DNA from: Stachybotrys elegans
Lineage: Eukaryota; Ascomycota; Sordariomycetes; Hypocreales; Stachybotryaceae
Length of the DNA stretch: 64,000 nt
Assembly (NCBI GenBank): GCA_020746835.1
Contig: JAGPNK010000008.1
Location: forward strand, 372,001-436,000
Direction of reading: 5' to 3'
Positions 9,717 through 22,600 of the stretch are shown piece by piece. How positions within the stretch are numbered: position 1 is the first letter of the stretch; the number at the start of each line of letters is the position of its first letter. Position numbers and translations under genes: made by a program. The notes beneath the pieces are model-generated. The model worked only from the letters and a program-made list of their open reading frames with translations. It made no database searches and had not been told where the DNA came from.

Positions 9717-11779
9717 TCATAACGCGTATTGGTTCTGCCACCTGACCATATCACGGGTCAAAACGTCCATCATTTCAATGCAGTTGAGGTCTTTGAAATC
9801 CTTGTCATGGGAGGACTCCGTCGGTGTTCCTCTGGAGCTTCCTACCGCCGACCGGGTCTCCAAGCTGCCATTGGTATGCGAAGGCCCGTCCGTCTTCTGC
9901 GGAGACTCTTGCCTGCTACTTGGACCACCGCTCTGGCTTGGGCTGGCTTCGGCCGCCAAGTCGACTTGCGTTCGTGAAATGAAGTCCATTATTGCGGCGA
10001 CCCGACGTTTCATATCCGACATGCTCATCTTAGTCGCCATGGCAGCCTTGGCCTTGGAGGTATTCTTGTGGTCATTCGTCGAGTGCTTCGGTTGTGCTGT
10101 TGTGGGCGCTTCTTCCGCTGTCCTCGCAATATCTCGAGACATGGACCGAGCGGGAGACTCGTCCTTATCGCCATCGAGATCTTTCAGAAGTGGCGTTTTC
10201 GCTTTGCCCTTCTTGTGGTTGCTTCGAGCGCCTCGTTTATGTGAACTCCCAACCGTCGGATGCGTCGCAGGAGGTGTGCCTGGTGTAGGCTGAGCTGGAG
10301 CTGGTGTCTCGGCGGCGCTCGGGGGTTCGACACTCTTATTCCTAGGGGGTTTAGAGACCGCAAGCGGTGTCTCTTCGGACACGTCTGAGTCTTCATCATG
10401 GTCAGCGTTTGCAGGTTTCGCGGGTAGTCATGGTTTGTCAAGCATACCTTCGCCGCGGCGGCGGTCGGCTCGTCCTTTTCGCTTGTTGGCCGCCTCTTGC
10501 CTAAGGCGTTCCTTGTCGTCCTTGGCTGATTTCTCACGCTGGCTTCTGCCATTTCTAAGCTTCTTGGAGCCATTGCGCAGACCGTTCTCGTCCTCGGACT
10601 CTTCGTGGCTTGCTGCTTCTGGCGGATCGGCCGGCGGGGACGCCGACCGGGAACTTGTTCGCTGTCGCTTGATGCTGACAATGTTTGTGATGTTCCTACA
10701 CCATGTCAGCTTTGTCCATGCGCAGCACGAGGATTTATGGGCTGGCTAACTCTTCACTGTCACTACGACCCCTCTTGGTTCGTCTGCTACCATTCTCTAT
10801 CGACTCTTGTACAACTTCTTCTTTGCTCGCTTCGATCGCTCGGCGGAGTTGTTCGTCATCGTAGGCAGCGTCGCGGCTGTTCATTGTCGATCGTCGTTTC
10901 GATGCCTGTGAAGCAGAGTTCTGGCGCGAATTTTTGGTGGCACCAATCTTGGGGGATCGCGCGGCATCCTTGACCAAGGATGTAGCTCTCGAGGTTGTTC
11001 GTGAGCCGCGGTGTAATGGGAGATATTTCGAATATTTTTGACTTGAGGCACAGGATGTCAGCAAGCACGAACAGGGTTGGTTGGAGCGCTTGATTTGTGT
11101 GCATGGGAATGATGTCGGCACCGTGCACACTGTGACGCGAGCACCTTTCGCCAACCTGGCAAAATGGGAGAGAGTTCTTTGTTGCCTCGATAGAGAGTCG
11201 TAGGATGCTTTCCACTTACCCGTTGCTGGCCAGAAGGATCTTGTGCAGCTCCTTGCGACATAGCTCGCAAAAATACTCATCCGGGGAACTCTCGGCGCTG
11301 AAAATTCCAACGCAAGCACCATGCTGCCAGACCTTGCAGATGTCGCACTGCACGAAGAAGCCCGTAACATCTTCCGTGAACTCCACGGCGACGAAGATGT
11401 CGGCGTCGGGACTGTCGGCAGGCGGCGGACCGGGATAGTCCTCGGAGCCACAAATGCATCGGACAGCCTCGTCCTCATCTTCTTGGAGATCGTCGCTTCC
11501 ATTGGCCATGAACAATGCGTCGGGACGCGGTATTTTATCTTGTTCATCGTCTTGGCCGCGCTTCCGCCGGCGACTCAAGAGAGTGTCGTCGAGGTCATCG
11601 AGCGGCTCTGACGAGAGCGAGGCGCTGGGCGTCGATTTGCCCGACGAGGGCTTGTTCAGAGACCTCGTGTTTCGTTCGGGACGGCCAGACATGCCCGAGG
11701 AGACTGATGAGTGTTGGGATTGGGGGTGGGAATTGGTCGGACGAGCCCTCGACGATCGTCGTGGCGAAGGCGGTGCCAT
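9717..11779 (-). CDS. cti6: PHD-finger protein, Cti6-like (Rpd3L histone deacetylase complex)
   Basis: Probable chromatin-reader subunit of the Rpd3L histone deacetylase complex, by resemblance to yeast Cti6, whose PHD finger binds methylated H3K4. Four exons: 11779..11220, 11041..10751, 10695..10448 and 10384..9717; introns 11219..11042 (178 bp, long for this window), 10750..10696 and 10447..10385. Product 588 aa. The PHD zinc ligands are C108, C110, C145, C148, H153, C156, C171 and C174, with the typical WQHGACVGIF between them. The loop between the second and third ligands is long (34 residues, EDYPGPPPADSPD...). The first splice joins ASNG|QKYSKYLPLH, a block I expect right after the finger in fungal members. 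The rest is low-complexity, basic and serine-rich (TSRATS, KKLRNGRSQREKSAKDDKER), ending in a conserved-looking helix MEMMDVLTRDMVRWQNQY-like tail. The last acceptor could also be 6 bases upstream, adding two residues. Confidence 0.82.
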
Positions 11780-14080
11780 TGAGGGACGCCAGACGCGGTC
11801 GGGAGCGGCAGAGGCCGACGATCAAGTGCAGACTGTGAGGGATTGCGAGCTGTGGCTATGGAAGAGTAGTCTGGTCCGATTGAAGGGCAAGGGCAGAGAT
11901 TCGGGAGGTGCGAGCAGCCGGGTGCAGCAGAGCGTCGGGCGTGCGAGGATGGTCGACGACGGCAACGGCGACGGCAAAGAGGGCCACGGCGTAATGCGAC
12001 AAGCCTAGAGACGGAGGGAAGAAAACTGTTGATTGCAGGAGACTTGCAAAGAAGAGTAACAGAATATCATGACGAGAAACAACCAAGCACAGGCCAAGGC
12101 TATGCAAGAGGGTAGGAATGCGTGAGGGGAGGGGGCTTGTGAGGATGGGAGACTGGTTTGGCCGCAAGAAAAGAGATGGGAGGGTAGGTAGGTAGGTTTC
12201 CTCTTACCTCTACCTCAGCGTGCGACCAGCGCCCACTTGCAGCAGCGACCCTGGCTGGGCGGGCCAGGACGAGTCGCGCGGCGGGAGTGCGTGCCAACTC
12301 TGGTGCTAGCCAGTGCTGGGTGGTGCTGGGTACATCGAGGCGCTAGTGAAGTTTGGTGTCGGGGCTGGTACCTCTACAAGTCTGCACCTTGCGGCAGCCA
12401 GTTGCGTTTTTTCATTGGACAAGGCACTGCCTGGGCCCCGTTCGCATTGTTAATTGGTACTGTACTCCGTTCGATCGTGTGCCGAGAAATGGAATTACTC
12501 CGTCCGGGTTTGGGACAGTGACAGCAATGAACCTGGACAAGCTCTGGAAACAAAAGGATCGTACTTAGCAAAGGGTGTCCTTTTTGATGGAGTAGCGCAA
12601 ATACATCTGCGTCCTGCGGCATTGTGTAGTCATCTTCTGCCTTCTCCTGGAGTGAGTCAGCCATATTACCACTGCCTGGATTGTAAGAGAAAATAAAAGA
12701 AAAAGAAAAAGAACAAAAAAAATCAAGAAGAAAGATTTTTTTTGTAAAACATCCAGATTAGTTTAGTACATCGAGCAAGCTATCACATCTCCTTTGAATA
12801 TTGATGCAAGCAGATAATCAAGAGCACCCAGTACTGCATGTAACAAATAATATTACAATAGTGAATGTAGATATTATCCGGAGGCTGCGGGGTGTTGGTT
12901 GGCAAGCGCAGCGAACCCCGTTCCGGTGGGCCACTGACACAACTGCTTTATCGGGCTGGCTTATCGGGGTAAGTGTCGGGTAACCCCATTTCAGATGGCG
13001 AAGTGTTGGGGACAGGATACCTCTTCTGAGTACTAACTCGTAGTAATATTAGTAGGGTCTGTGAGGGAGTGAATGAGCGCACAGCCTAGCTGTTTGGGAA
13101 ACGGCAACATTCTCTGCTCAATTCCCTTCAATTCGTCTTGAAAGCACCGTCGTCCTCACAGACAGCTTATCATGCCTGCCCATGTCCGGACATCCGTGGA
13201 ATCAAGGTGGATTTCCAAGCATGGCCTTGTCATACCCCTCCTCACCCCCAATGGTGGTGGTTCACAAGGCCCTGGTCTGGATTAGCTAAGCCGGCTAGAG
13301 GCCCTGGTTGACACACCTCCTAATTACCCTGCCATACCATAGTTGGGCTATTACTATCAAATGCCATTTGCTTCCAAAAGCATTCCCTCCGTGCGTGGAA
13401 TACATCTTGCCATCTTTGCTGTACCCGACGACATCCAAGGCCCTCCGACCCCGGCGCCCGGCTTCTTGCTATAATTCGATACCCCTTTGCGAACCCGACA
13501 ACGACGGCCGCACCACACGACACCTCCATCTGTGCTTGCCGCCGGCTGCGGCTTGGACCAAGGCGTCCCTCATTTGCTTCCCGCCCAGCAAAGGTACGTC
13601 AGGACAGGGCCACTACTATGTAGGCTGTTTCCTCTGCCAGCTGTCGGCAGCAGGCACCTTCTACCAATCTACCCGCTGGCTGTGCGAAGCCTCGGGATGG
13701 AATTGCAACATCTCCCTTCGGCCTGTGCCTGTGACGTGTTCGGTACCTGTTCTCACTGACCCTTACGGCGTGCCAGACAGAGCCTGACCCTATCAAGCGA
13801 GCTTTCCCGCCTGCCGGCCCGATTTCTTTTTTCCTGTTCGACTCAAGGCTGATACAGCCCTGCGATTGCTATCTACTTCTGTAGACAGTTTGTGCATTTG
13901 TTGCTTATCGTCGAGCCCACTCTGCCGAGTGCTTGCTGTTGTCAGATCTCCCCACGGCTGCATGCATGAAAATGTGTAATGGGTACGCTTTCCCTCTGCC
14001 ACCTGGCTGCCATATCTCCATCGCAGCAGCTGCTGCATCCTCACTCCCCAGTGCCATTTTTCTCCTCTTCACCAAAGGCC
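11780..14080. other. Long divergent intergenic region
   Basis: About 2.3 kb between the cti6-like gene and the gene at 14081. It holds an A-rich tract near 12690-12750, an AT-rich stretch near 12720-12870 and, towards 14080, a pyrimidine-rich probable leader. A 159-codon frame at 13308-13787 has no recognisable similarity and is probably leader. No RNA gene seen. Confidence 0.5.
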
Positions 14081-16056
14081 ATGCATCTGGGCCACGCCCT
14101 CGTCGAGATGTGGCGAGTATATCGCCCACATATCCCGCTCGTCATGACGGGCATCGCCGGTTTTCTAGCAGTCTATTTGCTAACCAAATGGAATCGTTCA
14201 CGCAAAGCAGATCATAGCCCAAGCATGTCGCCGGATACTGTGTCATCCTTGTTCCCGGACCGGCCTATTCGGCCTCTTCCCAAGCGTCGACTTCGAGAGC
14301 GCCTGTCCCCTGAGGTTGCCGATTCGATCAAATATCCGGCTTCGGCCCACGAGACCTCCCCTCTCTTCTACTATCCTCCATACACAGTCAAGGAGGACGG
14401 CTCTTCGCCACACCCCGGCTCTACAAGCCCGACTGAGTATGGTCGTAGAGGTGATGTTTCTCGCAGTTATGGTGTCCCGCGGGGTGGCGTGGATGGCGAC
14501 GAAGAGGAGAGTGTCTTGAGAAGCACATTGGTTACCAGGTCGCCTCCAGAGATTCTGTCGAGAGAATCTCGCCGTCTCTCACGACACGATCAGCCCCGCC
14601 ATGCCGATCCGCAGCCACCTCCCTCCGCAACATCGTCCGTCGATGGCTACGATTCTTTCGAAAACACAAACAACAAGAAGAAGCGAAAGATACCATCCGC
14701 GGGGGACTCTGCCATGGGCGCCATTGGTGGGGCGCATGCACTGAATGGCGAGCTGAGTGCTCTGGCACTATCGGCTAGGGCGCACTCGCCCGTTGGTGAA
14801 GCCGTAGGTGACAGGTCCTACAACAGCTCTGCCGCCTACGCCGGTGCCGGATCCCTCCCATCCAGTTCTCAGGGCATATCGGGCCCTGGGAGAGGCAGGT
14901 TGGGTCGGTCGAGAAATGGGAGGAGCCCGCTCCGAACCCTGCCAGACGGCAACAACACCTGGGCCGGTAGACCTGCCAAGGGAACAACGCCCCAATGGGC
15001 ACAATCCGGTAAGCTTTCGCACTCTTTCCAATTGTTGAATGTTGGCGGTCTTTGCTTCCCTTGCTTGTTTCGAGCTATGGTGAGCTGCAGGGATCGTCTC
15101 TTTTGCCCATTTTATTTCTTTCTCTTGAAACAGTTACCACGTCTATCTTACAGCACTACATCTTCACCAGCCACAACTAATACAGCTTCACTAGCAGATT
15201 ACGAGGGCAAAGGGATCATCTCCAGCGCTATAGCCAACGCCGAGAAGCTGCCGCCTCAAGGCTCAGAAAATATTAGTCTTCTCCAGCAGCATTCCTCTTC
15301 CAACAAAGCCACTCCTGCTTCGACACAATTTACCTTCACTTGTGACTCTCAGGTCCCAGGTACAGTTCAGTGGCCAGGTGAGAAACGTTTCTACGCTGGG
15401 GTAAACGCATTCTGATTATGATTACTGATGGTTGCCCAGGTCAATCCACGAGACAGAGCGCCGCACACAATATGAGTCAAAGCCAGACCAAAGCTGGCGT
15501 GAATAACGACGCTGCCAACCGCGATGGTTCTGCGAAGCCGTCAAATGACGATTCATTTCGTTCTCGCCGGAAGTTGCGACGCGCGTTGGATAAGGAACTG
15601 GCCGCGGCAGCTCGCCATCGACGTCAAATGGCACACGAAGCCAATGTCAACAACCCTCCGAAAAAGGAGGATATCTGGATTTGCGGTTTCTGCGAATACG
15701 AGGATATTTTTGGCGTACCCCCCAACCAACTCATCCGAGGTTACGAGTTGAAGGATCGCAAGGCCAGGCTAGAAGCTGCGGAAAAACAGCGTCTACTCGA
15801 CAAGGCCAAGGCCAGGAATAGGAGAGGCCGAAAGGCCGCGAAGACGCCTCCCAAGCCAGAGCACCCGCTACATCCTGAACCAGGACATGCCGCCGATCCT
15901 GCTGGGGGTGGAAGTCAGGGACATAGTCATTCAACCCAGTCAGAAGGAGACTACGAAGACGACTTCGACGATGACTATTCCAATCCAGCGCCGGACACAA
16001 TTGCCAGTATCGAAACTGGTGGCGAAACATCTGTATCGTCTCGGGAACTAACATAG
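14081..16056 (+). CDS. Uncharacterised fungal protein with N-terminal membrane anchor and C-terminal CxxC motif
   Basis: Function unknown. Three exons: 14081..15008, 15198..15377 and 15440..16056, with introns 15009..15197 (189 bp) and 15378..15439 (62 bp); product 574 aa. The chosen ATG gives MHLGHALVEMWRVYRPH, then one hydrophobic helix (IPLVMTGIAGFLAVYLL, residues about 19-35) followed by basic residues, so the bulk should face the cytoplasm. An upstream in-frame ATG at 13979 is possible but adds a low-complexity lead. The middle is disordered and S/P/G-rich. Near the C-terminus a conserved-looking block stands out: RRKLRRALDKELAAAARHRR, then NPPKKEDIWICGFC with C451 and C454, EYEDIFG, and a charged coiled-coil-like helix rich in K, R and E. 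The tail is acidic (EDDFDDDYSN). A two-cysteine knuckle could bind metal only with other ligands, which I do not see. Confidence 0.8.
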
Positions 16057-16739
16057 AGCGTTCCTGGTGTCCTTTACCGCGACCCTGTATCAGACCGCAC
16101 TGTGATGCGCATTGAGGGCGCAGCAGCGGCCTTGATATCTCGCTTGTCTGAAAACAATGCAAGTGCCGGCCTGCCTCGGCCATAGCTGAACAGGTGGGGT
16201 GGATTATGTATGCCACGGATACCAGCGGACGGCGTGTGCACTTCTTGGGACGCTTGTATACGAACAGTTTACCAGCGAGATTCTTGACTAGCGGCGGCTC
16301 GCAACTCGCAGCACAGCACCTTCTTTACTGTATGTAGGGTTGTTACAGGTTGGATGTTGAAAGGACAGGAGAGTTTGATCCAGTGTATAGAGCAGTCTTG
16401 GTGGGAAGAAGGCTCTAGCTTGGAACAATTCATGATTATTACATTAATGCAGATTACGCTCGTTCATGGTGATGGCAACTATGCAGCAGCCCCAGGGCTC
16501 GCTGATTTGGGGGGTTACAATACGTAGGCTTTCCCCTATACACGTACTCAAATCAATCAAGGATTGAGAATGGCAGTCATGCAATACCATCATTGATCAG
16601 TTGTTCAGTAGTATGTCATCTCAGGTGTGGAGAAGAAGGAGGAGGAGAAGAAGAAGACGACGAAGACGAAGAAGGAGAAGGCGAGGACGAGAAAGACGAC
16701 GTTGATGCTTCCGTAAATAAAATCACCGAGGGCTCCTAG
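16057..16739. other. Intergenic, with purine-rich tract
   Basis: Nothing coding seen. An almost pure G/A tract (GAAGAAGGAGGAGGAGAAGAA type) runs from about 16631 to 16700 just beyond the 3' end of the adjacent pseudogene. Confidence 0.5.
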
Positions 16740-17560
16740 ACCGGCGGCAGCAGGCTGTACAAGGTATGGGTGGCGAAGTTTCACGGGTTGGCCATGTTCC
16801 AGTGAAGCATAACAGACTTGTTACGGAGGCCGGTGTGTGGCAGCTCAGGCTTAACAATTTGCATACTGAAACTCGCCAGTGAGAGACCAGGGAAGTACGG
16901 GATGCGTTACTCACGTGGAACTAAGTCCGATCATGTAATCGACCGGGAACAGTAGGGCCATGGCGAGAAGGGCGTTGTTCTGCATCATATTGCGCCCCTT
17001 CAGGGCTCCGAGAGTGCCCATGATGAGCAGGGAGGACACCATCATGGAACCAACTACCAAGCAGAGACGTCTACGGTCCACACACTCGACAGACAGGCTA
17101 ACGAAGATGCAAGAGCTGGCACGCGTTGCCAACCAAAGTACGACGCTGCATCGCTATCAGCTAGTCAACCCGCCTTGTTTGAATCCTTGGACAGCTCGTT
17201 CCAGTGGCCCTTGGTAGTGGCGTTCTAGATGCTCTCAACGAACAGCTGGGTCTCTTTCTCGGAACCACTGGTGCGCCACAGGTCAGCAGGATGTCTCGAC
17301 GGGTATCAAAAGGATTTGGAAGCATCGGACTCGCTCCTCAAACGGTTGCGGGCGCAATCTCAGCCAAGTACATGGGCACGAGGTAGCCCTCTATACCAAC
17401 GTGGAGTTATATGACGAGGCGACCGCTGGGCGCATGACCGCACTGGGATGCGAAGTAGAAATGGAGAACACCGCCTATACAGGTAGTTTTCATGATGATG
17501 ACAACTATGCGACAGCCCCAACGCTCACTGGTTTGGGAGGTTACGATGATGCTGAGGGCG
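16740..17560 (-). pseudogene. Decayed MFS sugar (alpha-glucoside-type) transporter
   Basis: Fragments of a major-facilitator sugar transporter appear in the correct N-to-C order on the minus strand but in changing frames. Near 17500 ERWGCRIVVIIM matches the RxGRR loop after the second helix. Near 17390-17336 VPMYLAEIAPATV*G matches the family signature YLAEIAPAxxRG, with the arginine codon replaced by TGA at 17340..17338 (CGA to TGA would be one C-to-T change). Near 17080 VDRRRLCLVVGSMM matches the VDRxGRR motif before helix 7, followed by GTLGALKG. Near 16830 ELPHTGLRNKSV matches the conserved LRNKS loop of maltose permeases. Stops and frameshifts separate these blocks and I see no intron pattern that repairs them. 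This is a relic; the boundaries are approximate. The cysteine in WGCR is another change compatible with C-to-T mutation. Confidence 0.72.
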
Positions 17561-19689
17561 TACGTGATGAAAGGGGTGGGTTGAGGTAGGCCATCTTGTC
17601 AGACCCGATGATACATTTGTGCTGGGCTTCTTCCCTATCTCCAAACTGTTTCTTACAGCAATGCCATGGCGGGATGGCACCATCACATTTGATTTCACGA
17701 TATCTTCAAACGAAGCAGCCTGCTCATGGAGGACGATCAGATGATTAGTGAACATGGCATGACACAGGCAACATCAAACAGATACAAGATCCGTACGGAT
17801 GTAAGAACCACCCGCCCGCGCCCTCATTGGCTGGTAATTTGGGCAGGATAAGGGCGGGGAGGTGAAGGGAGATAATCAGGGGCTCTTGGTAGCTTGACGA
17901 TCTTGACATGATCTCCGAGGCGGAGGCTTTCAAGGTGGGGAGTGTGGCTACCCTGGACTCCCGTTTGACACAGCTCGATGCCTTGTTCTAGGATGGTCAA
18001 GGTTGATTGGTTCATGATGAATTAATGTGCAGCCGTTACCTAATAACACACTCCTTTGCATCGCACCATCGTCGAGTAGCCTAAGTCACCTAGGAGATGG
18101 GATAGGAATTATAAAACAAGTTGGTGGGATGCCTCCTGGGGTACTTCAGAAAGGCGATGACGAGGGTGGCTGAGCGACGGCTAGTCCGGACGGGAAATCG
18201 AAACAAGCCTGTTTGGTCCATGGAAACTTGCTGGATGAGGTATTGTAAAGATGGAAATAAAATAAGAAAATGTTCGAGGGCGCCAAATGAAGATCGCCGC
18301 GTGGCGCAGCATGTTCGATCTCCAAGGTCCCTAGAACAATGTTTTGTTTCACCCTCATGGATTGTCTGCATTATCTACACGGCATACCATGTCACGAGCG
18401 GCTGTGTGGCTGGCAAGGAAGCACCGCATATCTAAGGGTAGTATGGTAGGCATGCTGCTCAAGACATGGTGGTGATGCCCCCTTTATTACGCAGTTTCTG
18501 GGCAGGCCGGCGATGAGACATCTTACACAGGCATTCGGTGCCAATCTATTTGTAACGAGACCCGGTAACAGGGTCGAATCGACGCCGTCTGCCAGTGACA
18601 GGCAATCACAGAGCCGGAAAGTCGACGAACCGAGTGAGCCATCCCAGGTTGGTGCTGGCGCACGTCCAAGGTTGTCCTGCGATTGCTCCTTGTCTTGACC
18701 TGGTCTGGATCTGGGCGTGACGATCCCGGGTCTGCAGTGTCCGGCAGATTTCATAGGACCAAGTGGCAGATTTGCAGTAACAAGGGAACTCCCGTCGAAA
18801 ATAATTACCTGTACGGAGTACCTAGTACCTATCTGTAAGTGCGTGCATGAGTACAATAGGAGGTACTAAATTGAGTAGCTTACACTGAGGCAAGACTAAT
18901 CCCCTTTAGGTCCCACTAGTGAGTATTGCATTGTCCACGTCCTCCACTAGGCTCAACCAGGCAGTAAGCTGCTGAGGGTCAGCAAAGAGGGCAGGCACGC
19001 CATGTCTCGCCCTGGTGGCTCTTTCGATCCAACAACATCATCGCTCATCCTCGTCATCGAAGGCCAGCGCCATCGTCATCCATCACCACCGACTCCCCAT
19101 CTCTCGCCCGCCTTCCGTGTGCGCCGCCATCGCCCCCCGATAGATATTTCTTTCATGCTCGCCGCAGAATAATCATTTACCCGGCCTCGCGCCGCTGCTT
19201 GCCCACCATGTTCGGCTCACGGAGGCATCGCCCGCCAGTCCACCAGGTACGCAAGCGCATCTGTGCTTTTTGTTTTGTGTTTGACGCCGTCGCACCTCGG
19301 TTCGTCGCCCTCCATCGCACTACCTCGAGTGCCGCAAGTCTATCTCCCATACAATCACCACCCTTTGCCTAGCCGGGCCGGCCGGCGCCAGCCACGCGTT
19401 CCCACGCTCGCCGCCTGTGCTTGCGACCAAATCTGCTCCAAAGGGCCGATCGTGGTGATGATGACGTGATGGCCTGCGCTAGTCTCTTGCGACAACTTTG
19501 ACGACTCCCCTCCAAGCCATCATCACATCCATATTACACTTTCCTGTCTGCACACGAGTGCCCTTGCATCCCATTCCCACCCCACGCCACACCGTGCCTC
19601 AATTCGTCCTTTCCTCTCTCTCTATTCCCCTTCCTACCCTTCCGCTCCCTTCTCTTCTCTTTGTCTTCCCGTCTCTTCCACCCACTAAC
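17561..19689. other. Intergenic, probably degraded DNA plus seg1-like leader
   Basis: Open frames of 60-155 codons at 17745-18015 and 18121-18856 have no similarity I recognise and overlap on both strands; they may be worn-out coding relics. From about 18960 the sequence becomes pyrimidine-rich and should be the leader of the next gene. An ATG at 19208 in good context (CCACCATGTTC) opens 13 codons and runs into a donor-like GTACGC. Confidence 0.45.
18811..18820. repeat. Dispersed decamer GTACGGAGTA, copy 2
   Basis: Reverse-strand form of the TACTCCGTAC motif also seen at 1141, 29767, 46755 and 47119; intergenic. Confidence 0.6.
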
Positions 19690-22600
19690 ATGATGCGTCG
19701 TTCGCGCTCGCAACAGCCCTTGACCAGGGAAACGGCAAACCCCAATGCCGCTACCGCCGCTGCTTCCGCCTTTATGAAACGCGGCCACTCCTCCACCACC
19801 TCCCTCTCCTCCGCCGCCGCCGCCGCCGCTCTCAAGGCCCGACCCACGACCCCTACCAATGTCGCCGAAGTTCAGTCTAAGCGTGCCCTTCGCCGAAGCC
19901 CCTCGGTCTCCTCGGTCGGTAGCCGGGATAAGGGCAGGCGAGATAGGCAGAGATCCCCCAGTGTCAGTTCCATGACAGAGCGGTCCTTCCGATCCCCGTC
20001 TCCGGGCCGTGGCCAACCTATACCCCACGATGCTCCACCGGTTCCCCAGATCCCCAAGGAGACCAGGCACAACGCTGCAGCAGCCTCGCCCCGGTCTGCA
20101 CAAACCGTTCAGACGCAGCCTTTCCGAACTGCCAGTCAGAAGATGAAAGATGGCCAGAAGCCGACTTGGTTCGGCGCGGCTGCGCCAGGAGATCCCAATA
20201 ACGTCCGCAAGTCCGACGCCGTTCTTCGCTCGCCATACTCACCCACCTCCGCCCGCCCTGGCAGCGTCAGCCCGTCCATCAACTTTTCCTACCCCAGCAA
20301 ATCCGAGTCCCCAGATGATATGGCTACACCGTCGGATGAGCCACAGCTCGTTTACGATCCCAATTCTAGGAGAATGGTTCCAAAAATCGATCTACTCCAA
20401 CGAGAAGCGAGCGTCCGTGAGGCTGCAGAGAAGCCCGTCAAGAAGAAAAAGAAGCAGGACTTGTCCAGAAGCGGATCCCATCTTTCTAAGGGCACCATGG
20501 GGCGAACAGTGACATCATCTCTCGTGGAATCGAACCTCGTCGCCGCGCAAACCCAACCCCCCAAGGTTGAAGACAGCTCGCCTGCCAACCCTAAACAGTA
20601 TACACAGCCGACAGGACAGTCTGTATCGTCACGGCCATCTTCATACGAGCCACGACATGAAGCCGAAACCGATTCAAGGATACCGGAGCCGGAGCCAGCT
20701 GCCGCAACATCCCTGGAAACCAATGATGAGCCAGGGCCGGAGCTGGAGTCAGAGCTCATCACGTCGTCTGAGACTTCAGCCCCCACGCAGCAGGTCGGTC
20801 TACAGTCGGCCAGAGAGGGAGGAGATGCGTCTCATGTCGCGCGAGAGCCAGGCGCCACACAGGTTCTGGAACAGCCTTTAGATGAAGCCAAGGGTCTCTT
20901 CGTCGAAAAGCCCAACTTTGAGGCGGACTCGCATGGGCGCGATCGCACGTCCCGAGCCCGAGTACATTCCGAGAGCCCAGCCAGAACGGCTCATTTTGCT
21001 CCGCCTAGCGACCAACTTGTCGTCAGACATGAGCCACCACCCCGTTCATTATCTCCACGCAAGTCTGCACTCAAGTACAGAAGTCCTACGCGAGGTGCCT
21101 CTCCTTCTGACAGCGGCTCGGAGGCTTCCATGCCGGTCAACCCGGCCAATAGTAAGGATGAGCTGGACACACCGCGCAAGAAGGCTGTTCGGGTCAGTTT
21201 TGATGACCAGAACACGGTTATTGTTGGTGAATCCGTTGCTCCCGTGGAAACGGAATCACCAGTCATTCCCAGTCCTCAGGTCAGCAAGAAGCCCTGGCAT
21301 AGCCTTGTGGGTAGGTACACGAGGAAGGACGCGACGCCTCTGGATGAGGAGGAGACGATGGGCCCTCGCCCAGTACTGCCCGCTTTTGGTAGTGTGAGGG
21401 AGAAGAAGGCTCGAGAGCCCGAGGAGCGCCCGCTTGTTCGCCCCTCTGAACGGGCTTGGTCACCCCCTGCATCGTCTGCGCTACGTCAAGCAAGTCTGAT
21501 GGAGGATGAGACTGCAGGCAACACCCAGTCCAATGAACAATCCTCTAGGAACGCAGCCAACATTTCCAAGTATCGCGAGCCTCTTCCTCCGGTTGTGACC
21601 TCAATCGAGGAAAGTGGCTATGTCAGCAATAGCGATTCCGGATCCGATGATGAGAGTGAAGATGACCAGACTATGTCAACGCCCATTACGCAAGATGAAT
21701 TCCAAGACACGACTCTGGACATCAGCCACAAGTCGCAGGCTGGTCCCGCGGAAAGCTCGTTGCCACCAATTGCAGAAAGCACATCATTCCAAACCGACGT
21801 TGAAACATCCAAAACACCAGAGATTGGCCAAGGAAACCCCGATATTACCATTTGCGAACCTACTCCTCAAGGCGACGATGACAAGGCTACAGAGGCGACC
21901 GGCTTTTTCGATATTCCTGGAGGTTTCCCATCAGACGACGATTCTATCGACCGTGTCACAGCAATCTCTGCCTCTGAGGCAAAGGCCCCCGAGCCTGCCG
22001 CAAGCAAAATAGAAATCAGGCCATCAAAGGAACCCGAGCGCCCCGTAACCGAAACTTCTTCTTCCATGGACCCCTCGGTCTTACGGGCACTGAGTTCACC
22101 AATGACGGATATTCAAGAAGCAGAGGAGTCATCGGACAACGACAGTATTTACAGTGACGCCTACGAAGATCTGTCCGAAGCTGAAGGGGATGGCTTCATG
22201 TCTCTCGACACTGTTCTTGCACAATCCAGTGATCCTGCCAGCAGGAGGAGTCTCGAGATGATTCCTGAGATCAACACGAAGATTAAGCATATGGCATCTC
22301 AGAATACCAGCGCAACCAAGCCTGACACTGAAGCAAATCACACGGAGAAGTCTTCCCCGTCGCAGAATGATTGGGAGAATGCCAAGGCGTACTGGAAGAG
22401 CTTAAGCCCAGAAGACCGGCGCCGCCTCGAAAAAGAACTTGGCCAAGAATCGGCACAGATCGAAGCTAAGCCAGCTCAGAAGAAGGAGGAAGCCACTGGC
22501 AACGTCTCAGCTACATCAAAGGTCTCTGCAAATCCTGCCAAATCCCGTGACAGGGTATATCAGATCCAACCTGGGACCAAATGGGAGGGCGACAACGCGA

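Noticed and set aside
13308..13787. 159-codon + frame
   Set aside because: Composition and position fit the leader of the gene at 14081; no motif seen.
18558..18590. GGGTCGAATCGACGCC resembling a tRNA T-arm
   Set aside because: No matching acceptor, D or anticodon stems can be folded around it.
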